From positions 1-64,000 of the forward strand of contig CAVQKF010000022.1 of the NCBI GenBank assembly GCA_963712955.1: a stretch of 64,000 nt of DNA, given 5' to 3'. Source of the stretch: DATFVJ01 sp963712955. GTDB taxonomy: Bacteria > Actinomycetota > Actinomycetes > Streptosporangiales > Streptosporangiaceae. Below, in pieces: positions 27,693 through 36,105 of this stretch; the first letter of the stretch is position 1, and each line of letters opens with the position of its first letter. The translations under genes were made by a program, and so were the position numbers. A model generated the notes under the pieces. It searched no databases. It saw only the letters and a program-made list of their open reading frames with translations, and was not told where the DNA came from.

Positions 27693-29459
27693 TCAGGTGG
27701 CCAGCGTGACCATGGTCGGTGAGTGCACCTTCTCGAGGACCTTGCCGCCGCCGAGGTACATGTGCACGCCGCACGGCAGGCATGGGTCGAAGCTCCGCAC
27801 CGCACGCATGATGTCGATGCCCTTGAACCGATCCGGCGGGTTCTCCTCGAAGATCGGCGTGTTCATCACCGCGTCCTCGTAGGGGCCCGGGGTCCCGAAG
27901 GTATCGCGCACGCTGGCGTTCCACGGCGTCGGCGGGTACGGGTGATAATTCGCGATCCTCCCGCCCCTGATCACCATGTGATGGGACAGAACGCCGCGCA
28001 CCGCCTCGGTGAACCCGCAGCTGAAGGCCTCGTCGGGCACGCTGAACGGTTCCCAGGTCTTCGTGCGGCCGGCCCGCACCTCGGCGAGAGCCTGCTCGAT
28101 GAAGTAGACGGCGGCGGCCGCGGAATACGCCTGGAAGTAGGTGCGCGCTCGGTCACGCTCGATTGCGTTGCTCCACTTCGGGATCTTCCACTCGAAGGTG
28201 ACCTCAGGCTTGGTGGCTGTGCGGGGCAGGTTGATCAGCACGCTGTGGCCGGTGGACTTGACGTAGCCCATGTCGACAAGCCCGCCGAGCGCGGTGGCCC
28301 ACAGGCGGGCGATCGGGCCCCCGCCGGTGTCGCAGGCGAGGTGATCCTTGCCGTCGAACCACCTTGGCGACATCACCCAGCTGTACTTGTTGTCGAAGTC
28401 CCGCTTGGCCGGCCGCGGGATCGTGTGCTGGTTCCAGGGATGGCGACGGTCGACCGGGTTGCCCAGGGGGTCCCGGGTGACGAACATCTCCTGGTCCTCC
28501 CAGTCCTCGTAGAACGAGCTGCCGAGGAGGATGCGGATACCCAGGTTGATATCCACCAGGTCGTTGGTGATGAGCTTGCCGTCGACGACGACACCGGGGC
28601 TGACGAACATCTTGCGGCCCCAGTTGCTCATGTTCTCGTACTTGAAGTCGCAGTGCTGCGGGTCGTTCAGGCTGCCCCAGCAGACGAGCTGGACGCGCCG
28701 CTGACCGACCTGCTCGTAACCGGGCAGCGCCTCGTAGAAGAAGTCGAACAGGTCGTCATGCATGGGCACGACCCGCTTCATGAACTCCACGTAACGCATG
28801 AGCCTGGTCAGGTAGTCGGTGAACAGCTGCACCGTCGCGGACGTGCCGACCCCGCCGGGGTACAGCGTCGACGGGTGCACGTGGCGGCCCTCCATGAGAC
28901 AGAACATCTCCCGGGTGGACCGGCTGACCTGGAGTGCCTCGCGGTAGAACTCGCCTTCGAGCGGGTTGAGCGAGCGCATGATGTCGCCGATGGTCCGGTA
29001 GCCATGGTCGCCGGCGTGCGGCGCCTCTGCGGCGTTGGCCCGCTCGAGGACTCCAGGATTGGTCTCTGCGACCATCTTCTCGCAGAAGTCCACCCCGACC
29101 AGGTTCTCCTGGAAGATGTTGTGGTCGAACATGTACTCCGCGGCCTCGCCCAGGTTGATGATCCATTCACCCAGATGTGGCGGGCGCACCCCGTAGGCCA
29201 TGTTCTGGTTGTACACGGAGCAGGTCGCGTGATTGTCGCCGCAGATCCCGCAGATGCGGCTGGTAATGAAATGCGCGTCACGCGGGTCCTTGCCCTTCAT
29301 GAAGATGCTGTACCCGCGGAAGATCGACGATGTGCTGTGACACTCGACGACCTTTTTCTGCTTGAAGTCAATCTTCGTGTAAATTCCTAGGCTGCCCACG
29401 ATCCTGGTGATCGGATCCCAGGCCATCTCCACAACGCCACTGTCCTCAGCCGTCGTCAT
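27693..29459 (-). CDS. hhyL: Group 1h [NiFe]-hydrogenase large subunit
   Basis: The intact 588-residue catalytic subunit binds the NiFe(CN)2CO centre. The L1 motif RICGICGDNH gives Cys70/Cys73, and the L2 motif DPCLPCGVH gives Cys560/Cys563. A 22-residue extension after the final histidine (MYLGGGKVLEKVHSPTMVTL...) is the probable target of the maturation protease. The motifs and length match the actinobacterial high-affinity, oxygen-tolerant type that oxidises atmospheric H2. GGGAGG precedes the ATG. It lies 75 bp downstream of the small-subunit gene and heads a run of accessory genes. There is no transmembrane or export signal, so the enzyme stays on the cytoplasmic side. Confidence 0.97.
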   Translation of the reverse strand: MTTAEDSGVVEMAWDPITRIVGSLGIYTKIDFKQKKVVECHSTSSIFRGYSIFMKGKDPRDAHFITSRICGICGDNHATCSVYNQNMAYGVRPPHLGEWIINLGEAAEYMFDHNIFQENLVGVDFCEKMVAETNPGVLERANAAEAPHAGDHGYRTIGDIMRSLNPLEGEFYREALQVSRSTREMFCLMEGRHVHPSTLYPGGVGTSATVQLFTDYLTRLMRYVEFMKRVVPMHDDLFDFFYEALPGYEQVGQRRVQLVCWGSLNDPQHCDFKYENMSNWGRKMFVSPGVVVDGKLITNDLVDINLGIRILLGSSFYEDWEDQEMFVTRDPLGNPVDRRHPWNQHTIPRPAKRDFDNKYSWVMSPRWFDGKDHLACDTGGGPIARLWATALGGLVDMGYVKSTGHSVLINLPRTATKPEVTFEWKIPKWSNAIERDRARTYFQAYSAAAAVYFIEQALAEVRAGRTKTWEPFSVPDEAFSCGFTEAVRGVLSHHMVIRGGRIANYHPYPPTPWNASVRDTFGTPGPYEDAVMNTPIFEENPPDRFKGIDIMRAVRSFDPCLPCGVHMYLGGGKVLEKVHSPTMVTLAT

Positions 29460-29534
29460 GGCTGAACTCCCTCCCTCTGCGGGGCGTGGCTGCCTGCACA
29501 GTATTGGCCTGCGCTGGGCCGACGCCGGTCGATG

Positions 29535-30611
29535 TCACCAGGTCTTCTGATAGCCCGTCAGCAGGTCGTCGCCCTTCTTGCGCCACTTGGGCTCCTCGTC
29601 GGCCGTCTTCTGGGTGAAGCCGCGCAGCGTACGGATCACCGTCCCGTACAGGGTCGACGCGGTCGCAGAGACCTTGGAACCTGGTGGCTCGTCCATGAAC
29701 GGCATGAACTTGTCAGGGAAGCCCGGCATCGTGCATGCGATGCAGATGCCGCCCACGTTCGGGCATCCGCCGACGCCGTTGATCCAGCCGCGCTTCGGCA
29801 CGTTGCACTTGACGACCGGGCCCCAGCAGCCGAGCTTGACCAGGCACTTCGGCGAGCCGTACTCGAGAGCGAACTCGCCCTGCTCGTAGTACCCCGCCCG
29901 GTCACACCCCTCGTGGACGGTGGCGCCGAACAGCCATGTCGGGCGCAGGGCCTCGTCCAGCGGGATCATCGGCGCCTGACCCGCCACCTGATAGAGCAGG
30001 TAAAGGATGGTCTCGGAAAGGTTGTCCCCGTGCGTGGGGCAGCCGGGGACGCACACGATCGGGATGCCAGCCTTGGACCGCCAGTCCCATCCGAGGTAGT
30101 CCGGCACTCCCATGGCGCCTGTCGGGTTGCCGGCCATCGCGTGGATGCCCCCGTAGGTCGCGCACGTGCCCACCGCGAGGACACACGTGGCCTTGGGGGT
30201 AAGCCGGTCCAGCCATTCACTCGTGGTCATCGGCTGGCCGGTCGCCGGGTTGTTGCCGAAGCCGCACCAATAGCCTTCTGACTTGATCGCCTCATTGGGA
30301 ATGGAACCCTCGACCACGAGGACAAATGGGTCGAGTTCGCCGCGATCGGCCTTGTGCCACCACTCGATAAAGTTGTCCGCACCCTGCTCCGGGCCGCATT
30401 CGAAGTCGATGAGCGGCCAGTGCACGGCGACCTTGGGCAGGCCGGGCAGGGCGCCGAGCACGATCTCCTCGATGCTCGGCTGGGTGGCCGCGGTGAGCGC
30501 CACGGAGTCCCCGTCGCAGCCCAGTCCTCCGTTCATCCAGAGGATGTGGACTACTGGCTCCTGGATTGCCGACGCGGATGACGTCTCGTTGGTCGGTGTG
30601 GGTGTGGCCAT
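29535..30611 (-). CDS. hhyS: Group 1h [NiFe]-hydrogenase small subunit
   Basis: The intact 358-residue subunit carries the iron-sulfur relay. Near the N-terminus GGLGCDGDSVALTAA has Cys32 and Asp35. In this subgroup an aspartate replaces one cysteine ligand of the proximal [4Fe-4S] cluster, so Asp35 is the expected ligand. Further ligands are in VLAVGTCATYGGIHAMAGN, PIVCVPGCPTHGDNLSE, HEGCDRAGYYEQGEFA, KCLVKLGCWGPVVKCNVPKR and GGCPNVGGICIACTMPGFPD. There is no twin-arginine signal peptide. GAGGAGG precedes the ATG. It is the first gene of the leftward hydrogenase operon and faces a divergent regulator. Confidence 0.96.
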   Translation of the reverse strand: MATPTPTNETSSASAIQEPVVHILWMNGGLGCDGDSVALTAATQPSIEEIVLGALPGLPKVAVHWPLIDFECGPEQGADNFIEWWHKADRGELDPFVLVVEGSIPNEAIKSEGYWCGFGNNPATGQPMTTSEWLDRLTPKATCVLAVGTCATYGGIHAMAGNPTGAMGVPDYLGWDWRSKAGIPIVCVPGCPTHGDNLSETILYLLYQVAGQAPMIPLDEALRPTWLFGATVHEGCDRAGYYEQGEFALEYGSPKCLVKLGCWGPVVKCNVPKRGWINGVGGCPNVGGICIACTMPGFPDKFMPFMDEPPGSKVSATASTLYGTVIRTLRGFTQKTADEEPKWRKKGDDLLTGYQKTW

Positions 30612-30948
30612 TACCCGGCCACCTCCTCGCTACAGGATTGGCTGCGTGGTCACACAAGCGCGGTCACGTGCCGCCGGGCCGACCCTGGTCGTCCGGCGGC
30701 CCAAGCCATAGATGGCGCCAGTGCGCCCGAAGGTATCTTCATGGCGAGCCAGGGTCTGCGCTCCCCGCGCAGACAAGGGGAAACGTAACGCCCGGCCTCA
30801 CGGGGTGTCAAGACGGTACCGTCGCGTTACCAGACACATATGTCCGACATTTTTGCCCGGGCCGGCCGAACGACATGCCTCGCCAGCCCGCGTACCCTAG
30901 CTGAATCCCGGTCGGCGTGGCGGCCGGGAAGGCCGAGGGAAACTCCGA
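30612..30948. promoter_or_regulatory. Divergent promoter region of the hydrogenase locus
   Basis: The 337-bp gap lies between hhyS (leftward) and the regulator gene (rightward). It contains the 12-bp palindrome GACGGTACCGTC at 30812-30823, nested inside a second inverted repeat, GTAACGC (30785-30791) and GCGTTAC (30824-30830). This makes a good operator candidate. Exact -10/-35 boxes could not be assigned with confidence. The divergent HTH regulator is the obvious candidate to bind here. Confidence 0.6.
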
Positions 30949-31503
30949 ATGCCTGAACTCCTCAATGGGCCGGAACAGGGTCCGATCGAGATCCTCCCCG
31001 TCGTGGTGCTGTCTCAGACCTTTCCGGCCAGGCCCTCCTCGATCCCTGACATCAGGGATTTCGTCCGAAAGTGCCTCGCCGAGTCCCCCCTCACGGAGGA
31101 GGGTAACCGCGAGGTGGGCGCGACCGTCTTCCGTGCGTTGCTCGACGCGGCGGGCCCGACCGGCTCGATACAGGTCTCGTTCCGCATCTACCCAGAAAAC
31201 GTCGAGGTTGACGTGCTCCACTCCGACCTGAGACTCCACCGCGAGCCAGGGCCGGTCACCCGCCCGGTTCCCGCGGCCGGCCGGCCCCCGTGGGGCCAGC
31301 CCGCCACGGCAGAAAGGGCGGCCACGTTCGCCGAGTGGATGTCGAGCACGCTGCGCAGGGAAGGCCTCACCCATGAGGCCGCGGCGCGGCAGCTTGGGGT
31401 GTCGGTCAAAACGGTGGGCCGCTGGGTCGGGGGTGAGACGGAGCCGCGGATGCGGGATCTGCGCCGCATTCAGGAGTTGTTCGGTGAGCTGCCGTTCCCG
31501 TGA
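30949..31503 (+). CDS. HTH (XRE-like) regulator divergent from the hydrogenase genes
   Basis: The intact 184-residue protein has two parts. Residues 1-90 form an alpha/beta domain (SIPDIRDFVRKCLAES, VGATVFRALLDAAG, IQVSFRIYPENVEVDVLHSD). Residues about 125-180 are a helix-turn-helix of the XRE/Cro type (LTHEAAARQLGVSVKTVGRW, GGETEPRMRDLRRIQELFGE). An ATG start is used after a gap of roughly 340 bp from hhyS. Its place between the structural and maturation operons suggests it controls one or both, with the palindromes in the gap as possible sites. The N-terminal domain family was not recognised. Confidence 0.78.
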   Translation: MPELLNGPEQGPIEILPVVVLSQTFPARPSSIPDIRDFVRKCLAESPLTEEGNREVGATVFRALLDAAGPTGSIQVSFRIYPENVEVDVLHSDLRLHREPGPVTRPVPAAGRPPWGQPATAERAATFAEWMSSTLRREGLTHEAAARQLGVSVKTVGRWVGGETEPRMRDLRRIQELFGELPFP

Positions 31504-31662
31504 CGGCCCGCGAACCCGCACCCCACCGGCACGTCGTGGCACCCATTGGCCCCCCGCACACCACCGGCACTGTCGCGGTACCACCGGCTGAGTCGCTCGT
31601 CACCGAAGTTGCCGTCTCCTGCTCACTGGACGTCCTCCCACAAGTGTCCTAACGTGCTCCCC

Positions 31663-32226
31663 ATGGTCGTACCACCAGGTCGTTACGGTCTCGGCCCCGA
31701 ATCCGGCCGGATCGTGCTGCGCACAGGCCGCGACGGGCTCGTCGCGCAGGCCGGGCACGACCTGACCATCGAGGTTACCGGCTGGAACGGTGAGCTGACG
31801 ATGGGCGATCAGGGCATCCCGACCGCGCTCGAGGTCCAGATCCGCACCGATTCACTCTCAGTGCGCCAGGGAACAGGCGGGATCAGGGCGCTGACCGACA
31901 AGGACCGCCGCGAGATCGCCAATACCGCCCGGCGGATCCTGGGGAGCGACCGGCATCCGGATGCGGTGTACACCGCGGCCCAGTTCAAGCCCGGCGACAG
32001 CGGGGGCGTGATCGAGGGGACGTTCACATTGGTCGGCACCTCGCAGCATCTGAGGCTGGAGGTGACCGAGACAGGGCCAGACCGGTACCGTGCCACCACC
32101 ACGGTGGTGCAATCGGCATACGGAATCCGGCCCTATTCGGCCTTTCTCGGCACGCTCAAGGTGCGTGACGCGATCGATGTCGAGGTCGAAGTCGACATGT
32201 CAGCGGCCGCAAAGACCGGGGAATGA
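31663..32226 (+). CDS. YceI-family lipocalin-like protein
   Basis: The ATG at 31663 gives a 187-residue protein: VPPGRYGLGPESGRIVLRTG, RDGLVAQAGHDLTIEVTGW, MGDQGIPTALEVQIRTDSLS, SDRHPDAVYTAAQFKPGDSG, GTFTLVGTSQHLRLEVT and VQSAYGIRPYSAFLGTLKVR. This is the YceI beta-barrel, with its typical AGHDLTIEV strand and G.R.YSAF.G.LKV ending. YceI proteins bind isoprenoid chains such as quinones. No signal peptide is present here, so it is probably cytoplasmic, and in this operon it could bridge the hydrogenase to the quinone pool. That role is inference. It precedes the first SIS gene by 16 bp. Confidence 0.88.
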   Translation: MVVPPGRYGLGPESGRIVLRTGRDGLVAQAGHDLTIEVTGWNGELTMGDQGIPTALEVQIRTDSLSVRQGTGGIRALTDKDRREIANTARRILGSDRHPDAVYTAAQFKPGDSGGVIEGTFTLVGTSQHLRLEVTETGPDRYRATTTVVQSAYGIRPYSAFLGTLKVRDAIDVEVEVDMSAAAKTGE

Positions 32227-32241
32227 GATTCCACTGAGGAA

Positions 32242-32870
32242 GTGACCGAAATGGTGCGGTCATCCATAGGCGACGACCAGGCCGCCAGATTGTTCGAGCG
32301 ACGGATCGCCCCGGTGGCGGACCTCGCAGAGCAGGCCGGTGCGGTTGCGCGGCATGCCACGCCATGGCCGTGCGGTTCCATCGGGGAGGCAGGCTGGTCG
32401 TGTTCGGTGTCGGCGCCGCCAGCACCGACGCGCAGCACGTCGCAGTGGAATTCGTCCACCCAGTCATCGTCGGCAAACGCGCCCTTCCCGCCATCTCATT
32501 GACCGCAGATATTGCGACCGTCACGGGGATCGGCGACCGCGAAGGCATGGCCGAGATCTTTGCCCATCAAATTCGCTTCCTGGCCGAACCCGCCGACATC
32601 GCGCTCGGCATATCGGCGGATGGGAATGGCGAGAGCGTGCTGCGTGGCCTGACCGCCGGTCACGAGCGCGGCATGCTGACGGTCGCGCTCGTCGGCGGCG
32701 ACGGCGGCACGATCGGGACAAGCGCCCCCGTCGATCACCTGCTTGCCGCCAGGTCAGCGGATCCCCGCGTCGTGAAGGAGGTGCACGTGACCACCTACCA
32801 TGTCCTCTGGGAACTGGTTCACGTGTTCTTCGAACAGCCTGGTGTCCTCGCCCCGGGGGTGGTCGCGTGA
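32242..32870 (+). CDS. SIS-domain phosphosugar-binding protein 1 (one frame break)
   Basis: A GTG start yields VTEMVRSSIGDDQAARLFER and RIAPVADLAEQAGAVARHA. After a one-base shift near 32360 the body continues MAVRFHRGGRLVVFGVGAAS, TDAQHVAVEFVHPVIVGKRA, LAEPADIALGISADGNGESV, GMLTVALVGGDGGTI and VKEVHVTTYHVLWELVHVFF, ending at 32870. This is a GmhA/SIS-like fold of phosphoheptose-isomerase type. SIS proteins recur in actinobacterial hydrogenase maturation operons, although no sugar pathway is present. A second SIS gene follows 230 bp later. The two may form a heteromer. The metal-binding residues of true GmhA cannot be confirmed by eye. Confidence 0.75.
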
Positions 32871-32901
32871 CCGCGGAACGCGCGACAGACGCTCGTCGAC
32901 C

Positions 32902-33103
32902 GTGCCCGAATGCCACGACGACGTGTGTGTGACCTGCTCCGACACTGCCGTCGCCGTGACGATCACGCGACTGCTTGACGACAAGCTCGCGGTGGTGGAC
33001 ACCGGCTCGAGCGAGGAGGAGGTCAGCGTCGCTCTCGTGTCCGCCGCCGTCGGCGACACGATCCTCGTGCACGCCGGGGAAGCAGATAGCAGTCCGTGGG
33101 GAG
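32902..33103 (+). CDS. HypC-like chaperone variant (possible frame break at its end)
   Basis: Reading from a GTG at 32902 gives VPECHDDVCVTCSDTAVAVT, TRLLDDKLAVVDTGSSEEEV and SVALVSAAVGDTILVHAGEA, the short beta-barrel of the HypC/HupF family. Normal HypC begins with an essential Met-Cys. Here the cysteines are in a CVTCSD motif further in, and the start may instead be the GTG at 32867, which overlaps the SIS stop but needs a shift. A one-base insertion near 33084 separates HAGEA from its expected continuation IAVRGEV, directly before the second SIS gene. A canonical HypC is encoded at 34693, so this one probably has a specialised role in the high-affinity hydrogenase. Confidence 0.68.
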
Positions 33104-33923
33104 GTGACGACCACGACCAGGCACGACGCCGCGGCAGGTGCCGGCGGGATCGAGTCGCTCTACCCGTTCCTCTACTCAGGCAGCGGCGACATCGATGGCG
33201 TTCTCGAGGAGGTACGCCGGTCGACGGTGGCCAAAACGCGGGAGATCATCGAGCTGCGCGCCACCGTCTGCGCACGCGACGCTGACCGGCTGCTGTCCTG
33301 CGCGCAGGACCTGGCGGGCCGGTTCGCCGCGGGCGGGCGGCTGTTCGCGTTCGGCAACGGCGGCAGCGCCACCGATGCCGGGCAGGTCGCCACGCTGTTC
33401 CTCAGCCCGGGCGGTAACGCGCGACCGCTCCCCGCGTTCGGGCTTGCCAACGACACCGCGGTAGTGACCGCGCTGTGCAATGACATCGGCCCCGAAGTCG
33501 TCTTCGCACGGCAGATCGCCGCGTTCGGCCGGAGGGACGACATCGCGGTCGGCCTTTCCACCAGCGGCAATTCGGAGAATCTGCTCCGCGCGTTCGACGA
33601 GGCGAGCCGGCGCAGCCTGCTGACCATAGGCATCGCCGGCTGATGACGGCGGCAAGATGGCGGAACAGGGCAGCCTGGACTACCTGTTCGTCGTTCCGTC
33701 CGCGTCAGTCCACCGGATCCAGGAGGCGCAGACCACGATCTATCAGGTCCTGTGGGAGCTCACGATCGCCGCTCTTGACGGCACCGCTCTTGACGGCACC
33801 GCTCTTGACGGCACCGCTCTTGACGGCACCGCTCGTGACGGCACCGCTCGTGACGGCACCGCTCGTGACGGCGGCGCAGCTGACGACGGCGCGCCCGATG
33901 CCAGCGCTCATGACGGCGGGTGA
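33104..33923 (+). CDS. SIS-domain phosphosugar-binding protein 2 with 15-bp-repeat tail (one frame break)
   Basis: A GTG at 33104 starts VTTTTRHDAAAGAGGIESLY. The SIS domain has TREIIELRATVCARDADRLL, GRLFAFGNGGSATDAGQVAT, NDTAVVTALCNDIGPEVVFA and RDDIAVGLSTSGNSENLLRA. These include the FGNGGSATDA and STSGNS phosphate loops, which are intact. A one-base insertion near 33640 separates TIGIAG from the natural continuation YDGGKMAEQGSLDYLFVVPS and HRIQEAQTTIYQVLWELTIA. The tail is then seven LDGTA/RDGTA pentapeptides and a DGG-rich end at 33923. The domain is that of GmhA-like isomerases. In hydrogenase clusters its role is not established. Confidence 0.78.
33771..33875. repeat. Seven tandem 15-bp repeats (SIS protein tail)
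   Basis: Units 1-4 are GCTCTTGACGGCACC and units 5-7 change one base (GCTCGTGACGG...). Seven units in frame encode ALDGT/ARDGT repeats at the C-terminus of the second SIS protein. The near-identity of the copies points to recent slippage. Confidence 0.92.
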
Positions 33924-33927
33924 CGAG

Positions 33928-34480
33928 ATGACCCACCGCATGCTGATCGCGGGTGTCGGCAACATCTTCCTCGGGGACGACGGCTTCGGTGCGGAGGTGG
34001 CCAGGCGCCTGGGCAGTGCCTGGCGCTGCCGGACTGGGTGCGCGTCGCCGACTACGGAATCAGCGGCATGCACCTGGCCTATGACATGGCAGACGGGTAC
34101 GACACCACGGTCCTCGTGGACGCCACGGCGCGTGGCGGCGAGCCGGGGACCGTCTACGTGATCGAGCCGGAGGTGAGCGATGCCGCCACGGCAGCCAGCG
34201 GCACGGCGGGCGAGTCCGGGGCCGCGCACCCCTGACGAGCGGCCGTTTCTTCGATGCGCACGGTATGCAGCCCGACATCGTGCTGGGGCTGGTTGAGATG
34301 CTCGGCGCCGAGACTGGCCGGGTGCTCGTGGTCGGCTGCGAGCCTGGCCAGCATCGATCACGGGATCGGGCTGAGCGAGCCGGTCGCCGCGGCGGTGGAC
34401 CAGGCGGTGCGTATCGTGTCCGGCCTGGTGCGCGAAGCTTCGGCGCCGGCACCCAGGATGGGTGTCACCTTGAAGGGCCG
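33928..34480 (+). pseudogene. HyaD/HupD-type hydrogenase maturation protease, three frame breaks
   Basis: The start MTHRMLIAGVGNIFLGDDGF, then GAEVARRLGS, carries the GxGNxxxxDDGxG motif whose acidic residue binds nickel of the precursor. After shifts near 34020, 34230 and 34350 the protein continues ALPDWVRVADYGISGMHLAY, DMADGYDTTVLVDATARGGE, SGRFFDAHGMQPDIVLGLVE, RVLVVGCEPGSIDHGIG and LSEPVAAAVDQAVRIVSGLV. It would trim the C-terminal extension of HhyL after NiFe insertion. A perfect 18-bp duplication (34511-34546) sits where the gene should end, so its exact 3' end is unclear. If the breaks are real, HhyL processing would be compromised or done by another protease. Confidence 0.75.
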
Positions 34481-34510
34481 GCACGCACCGCGGCAGCCGT
34501 TAAGGATCAT

Positions 34511-34546
34511 GGAACTGGGACTGGCGCTGGAACTGGGACTGGCGCT
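34511..34546. repeat. Perfect 18-bp tandem duplication
   Basis: GGAACTGGGACTGGCGCT occurs twice in direct contact, just beyond the maturation-protease gene and 150 bp before hypC. Confidence 0.9.
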
Positions 34547-34692
34547 GGCGACGCTGCTGCCGGTACCGCCGCCGGACCCGCGGCCCATCCTGCCGCCGGG
34601 GCTGCGGCCGACGGGCACCGTGCCGTCCGCAATGACACGGGCCAGCGTCCAGCCGACGAGAGTGTCAGGTAGAGCTACGGAGAGGTGGTCGC

Positions 34693-34965
34693 ATGTGCCT
34701 CGGCATACCAGGTGAGGTGATCGAGTTCCTCCCCGGTCAGCCGGACCTGGCCAGGGTAGACGTCAGCGGGGTGCGGCGCGTGATCAACATCGGCCTGCTC
34801 TGCGACGAGCCGCCGGAACCGGGCGATTGGGTGCTCATCCATGTCGGCTTCGCCCTTTCGAAGATTGACGAGGACGAGGCGAAGTCCGCGCTCGAATTCC
34901 TCGAATCGATCGGGCAGGCGTACGCGGATGAGCTCGCTGCGCTGCAGGAATCACGGATCGAATAG
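34693..34965 (+). CDS. hypC: [NiFe]-hydrogenase maturation chaperone HypC
   Basis: The intact 90-residue protein begins MCLGIPGEVIEFLPGQPDLA, with the essential N-terminal Met-Cys. DVSGVRRVINIGLLCDEPPE and PGDWVLIHVGFALSKIDEDE follow, then the helical tail typical of the HypC/HybG family. Cys2 holds the Fe(CN)2CO unit together with HypD and then passes it to the apo large subunit. GGAGAGG lies upstream of the ATG. The gene is 12 bp before hypD and begins the intact hypCDEAB block. Confidence 0.96.
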   Translation: MCLGIPGEVIEFLPGQPDLARVDVSGVRRVINIGLLCDEPPEPGDWVLIHVGFALSKIDEDEAKSALEFLESIGQAYADELAALQESRIE

Positions 34966-34977
34966 GAGCTGACAGGC

Positions 34978-36105
34978 ATGCGGTTCGTCGACGAGTTCCG
35001 TGACGCCGAGAAGGCCCATGCGCTGGCCGCGAAGATCGCGGGCCTGTGCGAGCCGGGGCGCCAGTACAAGCTGATGGAGGTGTGCGGCGGGCACACCCAC
35101 ACGATCTACAAACACGGGCTTGAGGACTATCTGCCCGAGTCCGTCACCCTCGTGCACGGCCCCGGGTGCCCGGTCTGCGTCATCCCCATGGGGCGTATCG
35201 ATGACGCCATGCACCTGGCCGCGCAGGACGACGTCATCATGACCTCGTTCGGCGACATGATGCGTGTGCCCGGCAGCAGCGGCTCCTTCTTCGACGCCAA
35301 AGCGCAGGGCACTGACATCCGGATGGTGTACTCGCCGCTCGATTCATTGAAGATCGCCCGCAAGAATCCAGACAAGCGCGTCGTGTTCATGGCGATCGGT
35401 TTCGAGACCACGGCACCGTCCACGGCGATGACCGTGCTCCGGGCCGCCGCGGAAGGGCTGGAGAACTTCTCCGTCTTCTGCAACCACGTCACGATCATCC
35501 CCGCCATCAAGGCGATCCTTGACTCCCCCGACCTCCGGCTCGACGGCTTCATCGGCCCTGGCCACGTGTCCACGGTCATCGGCTGCCGGCCGTACGAGTT
35601 CATCGCGAGGGACTACGGCAGGCCGGTGGTGGTGGCGGGCTTCGAGCCACTGGACATCCTGCAGTCGATCTACATGCTGATGCTGCAGCTAGCCGAGGGC
35701 CGCTCGATGGTGGAGAACCAGTACGCCAGGGTGGTGCCTTGGGATGGAAACCAGACGGCGCTGAAGGCGATCGGCTCGGTCATGGAGCTTCGGCCGTACT
35801 TCGAGTGGCGCGGGCTTGGCTTCATCTCCCATTCCGCCATGCGGATGCGCGATGACTACGCCACGTTCGACGCGGAGGACCTCTTCCAGGTCCCAGGCGT
35901 TCGGGTCGCCGATCCGAAGGCATGCCAGTGCGGCGAGGTGCTCAAGGGCGTGCTCAAGCCATGGGAATGCAAGGTGTTCGGTACGGCGTGCACGCCCGAG
36001 ACGCCCATCGGCACCTGCATGGTCTCCCCCGAGGGCGCCTGCGCCGCGTACTACAACTTCGGCCGGCTGCGCCGTCAGCGTGTGCAGGAGGTGACCATAT
36101 CGTGA
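34978..36105 (+). CDS. hypD: Fe-(CN)2CO assembly scaffold HypD
   Basis: The intact 375-residue iron-sulfur protein provides the scaffold for building the Fe(CN)2CO group. Signatures are MEVCGGHTHTIYKHGLEDYL (redox-active cysteine), LVHGPGCPVCVIPMGRIDDA (CxxC), TSFGDMMRVPGSSGSF, FMAIGFETTAPSTAMTV, FIGPGHVSTVIGCRPYEF and GFEPLDILQS. The [4Fe-4S] cluster cysteines are in KACQCGEVLKGVLKPWECKV, FGTACTPETPIGTCMVSPEG and the GACAAYYNFGR end. The stop overlaps the GTG start of hypE. Confidence 0.97.
   Translation: MRFVDEFRDAEKAHALAAKIAGLCEPGRQYKLMEVCGGHTHTIYKHGLEDYLPESVTLVHGPGCPVCVIPMGRIDDAMHLAAQDDVIMTSFGDMMRVPGSSGSFFDAKAQGTDIRMVYSPLDSLKIARKNPDKRVVFMAIGFETTAPSTAMTVLRAAAEGLENFSVFCNHVTIIPAIKAILDSPDLRLDGFIGPGHVSTVIGCRPYEFIARDYGRPVVVAGFEPLDILQSIYMLMLQLAEGRSMVENQYARVVPWDGNQTALKAIGSVMELRPYFEWRGLGFISHSAMRMRDDYATFDAEDLFQVPGVRVADPKACQCGEVLKGVLKPWECKVFGTACTPETPIGTCMVSPEGACAAYYNFGRLRRQRVQEVTIS

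Noticed and set aside
27723..29390. Long open frame (555 codons) on the + strand opposite hhyL
   Set aside because: It is the complementary shadow of a high-GC gene; its translation has no family pattern and hhyL is certain.
29535..30611. Search for a twin-arginine signal on the hydrogenase small subunit
   Set aside because: The N-terminus has no RRxFxK motif or hydrophobic stretch. Group 1h enzymes are known to lack it.
33771..33875. Repeat array considered as a CRISPR
   Set aside because: Units of 15 bp are directly adjacent, with no spacers, and lie in frame in a coding region.
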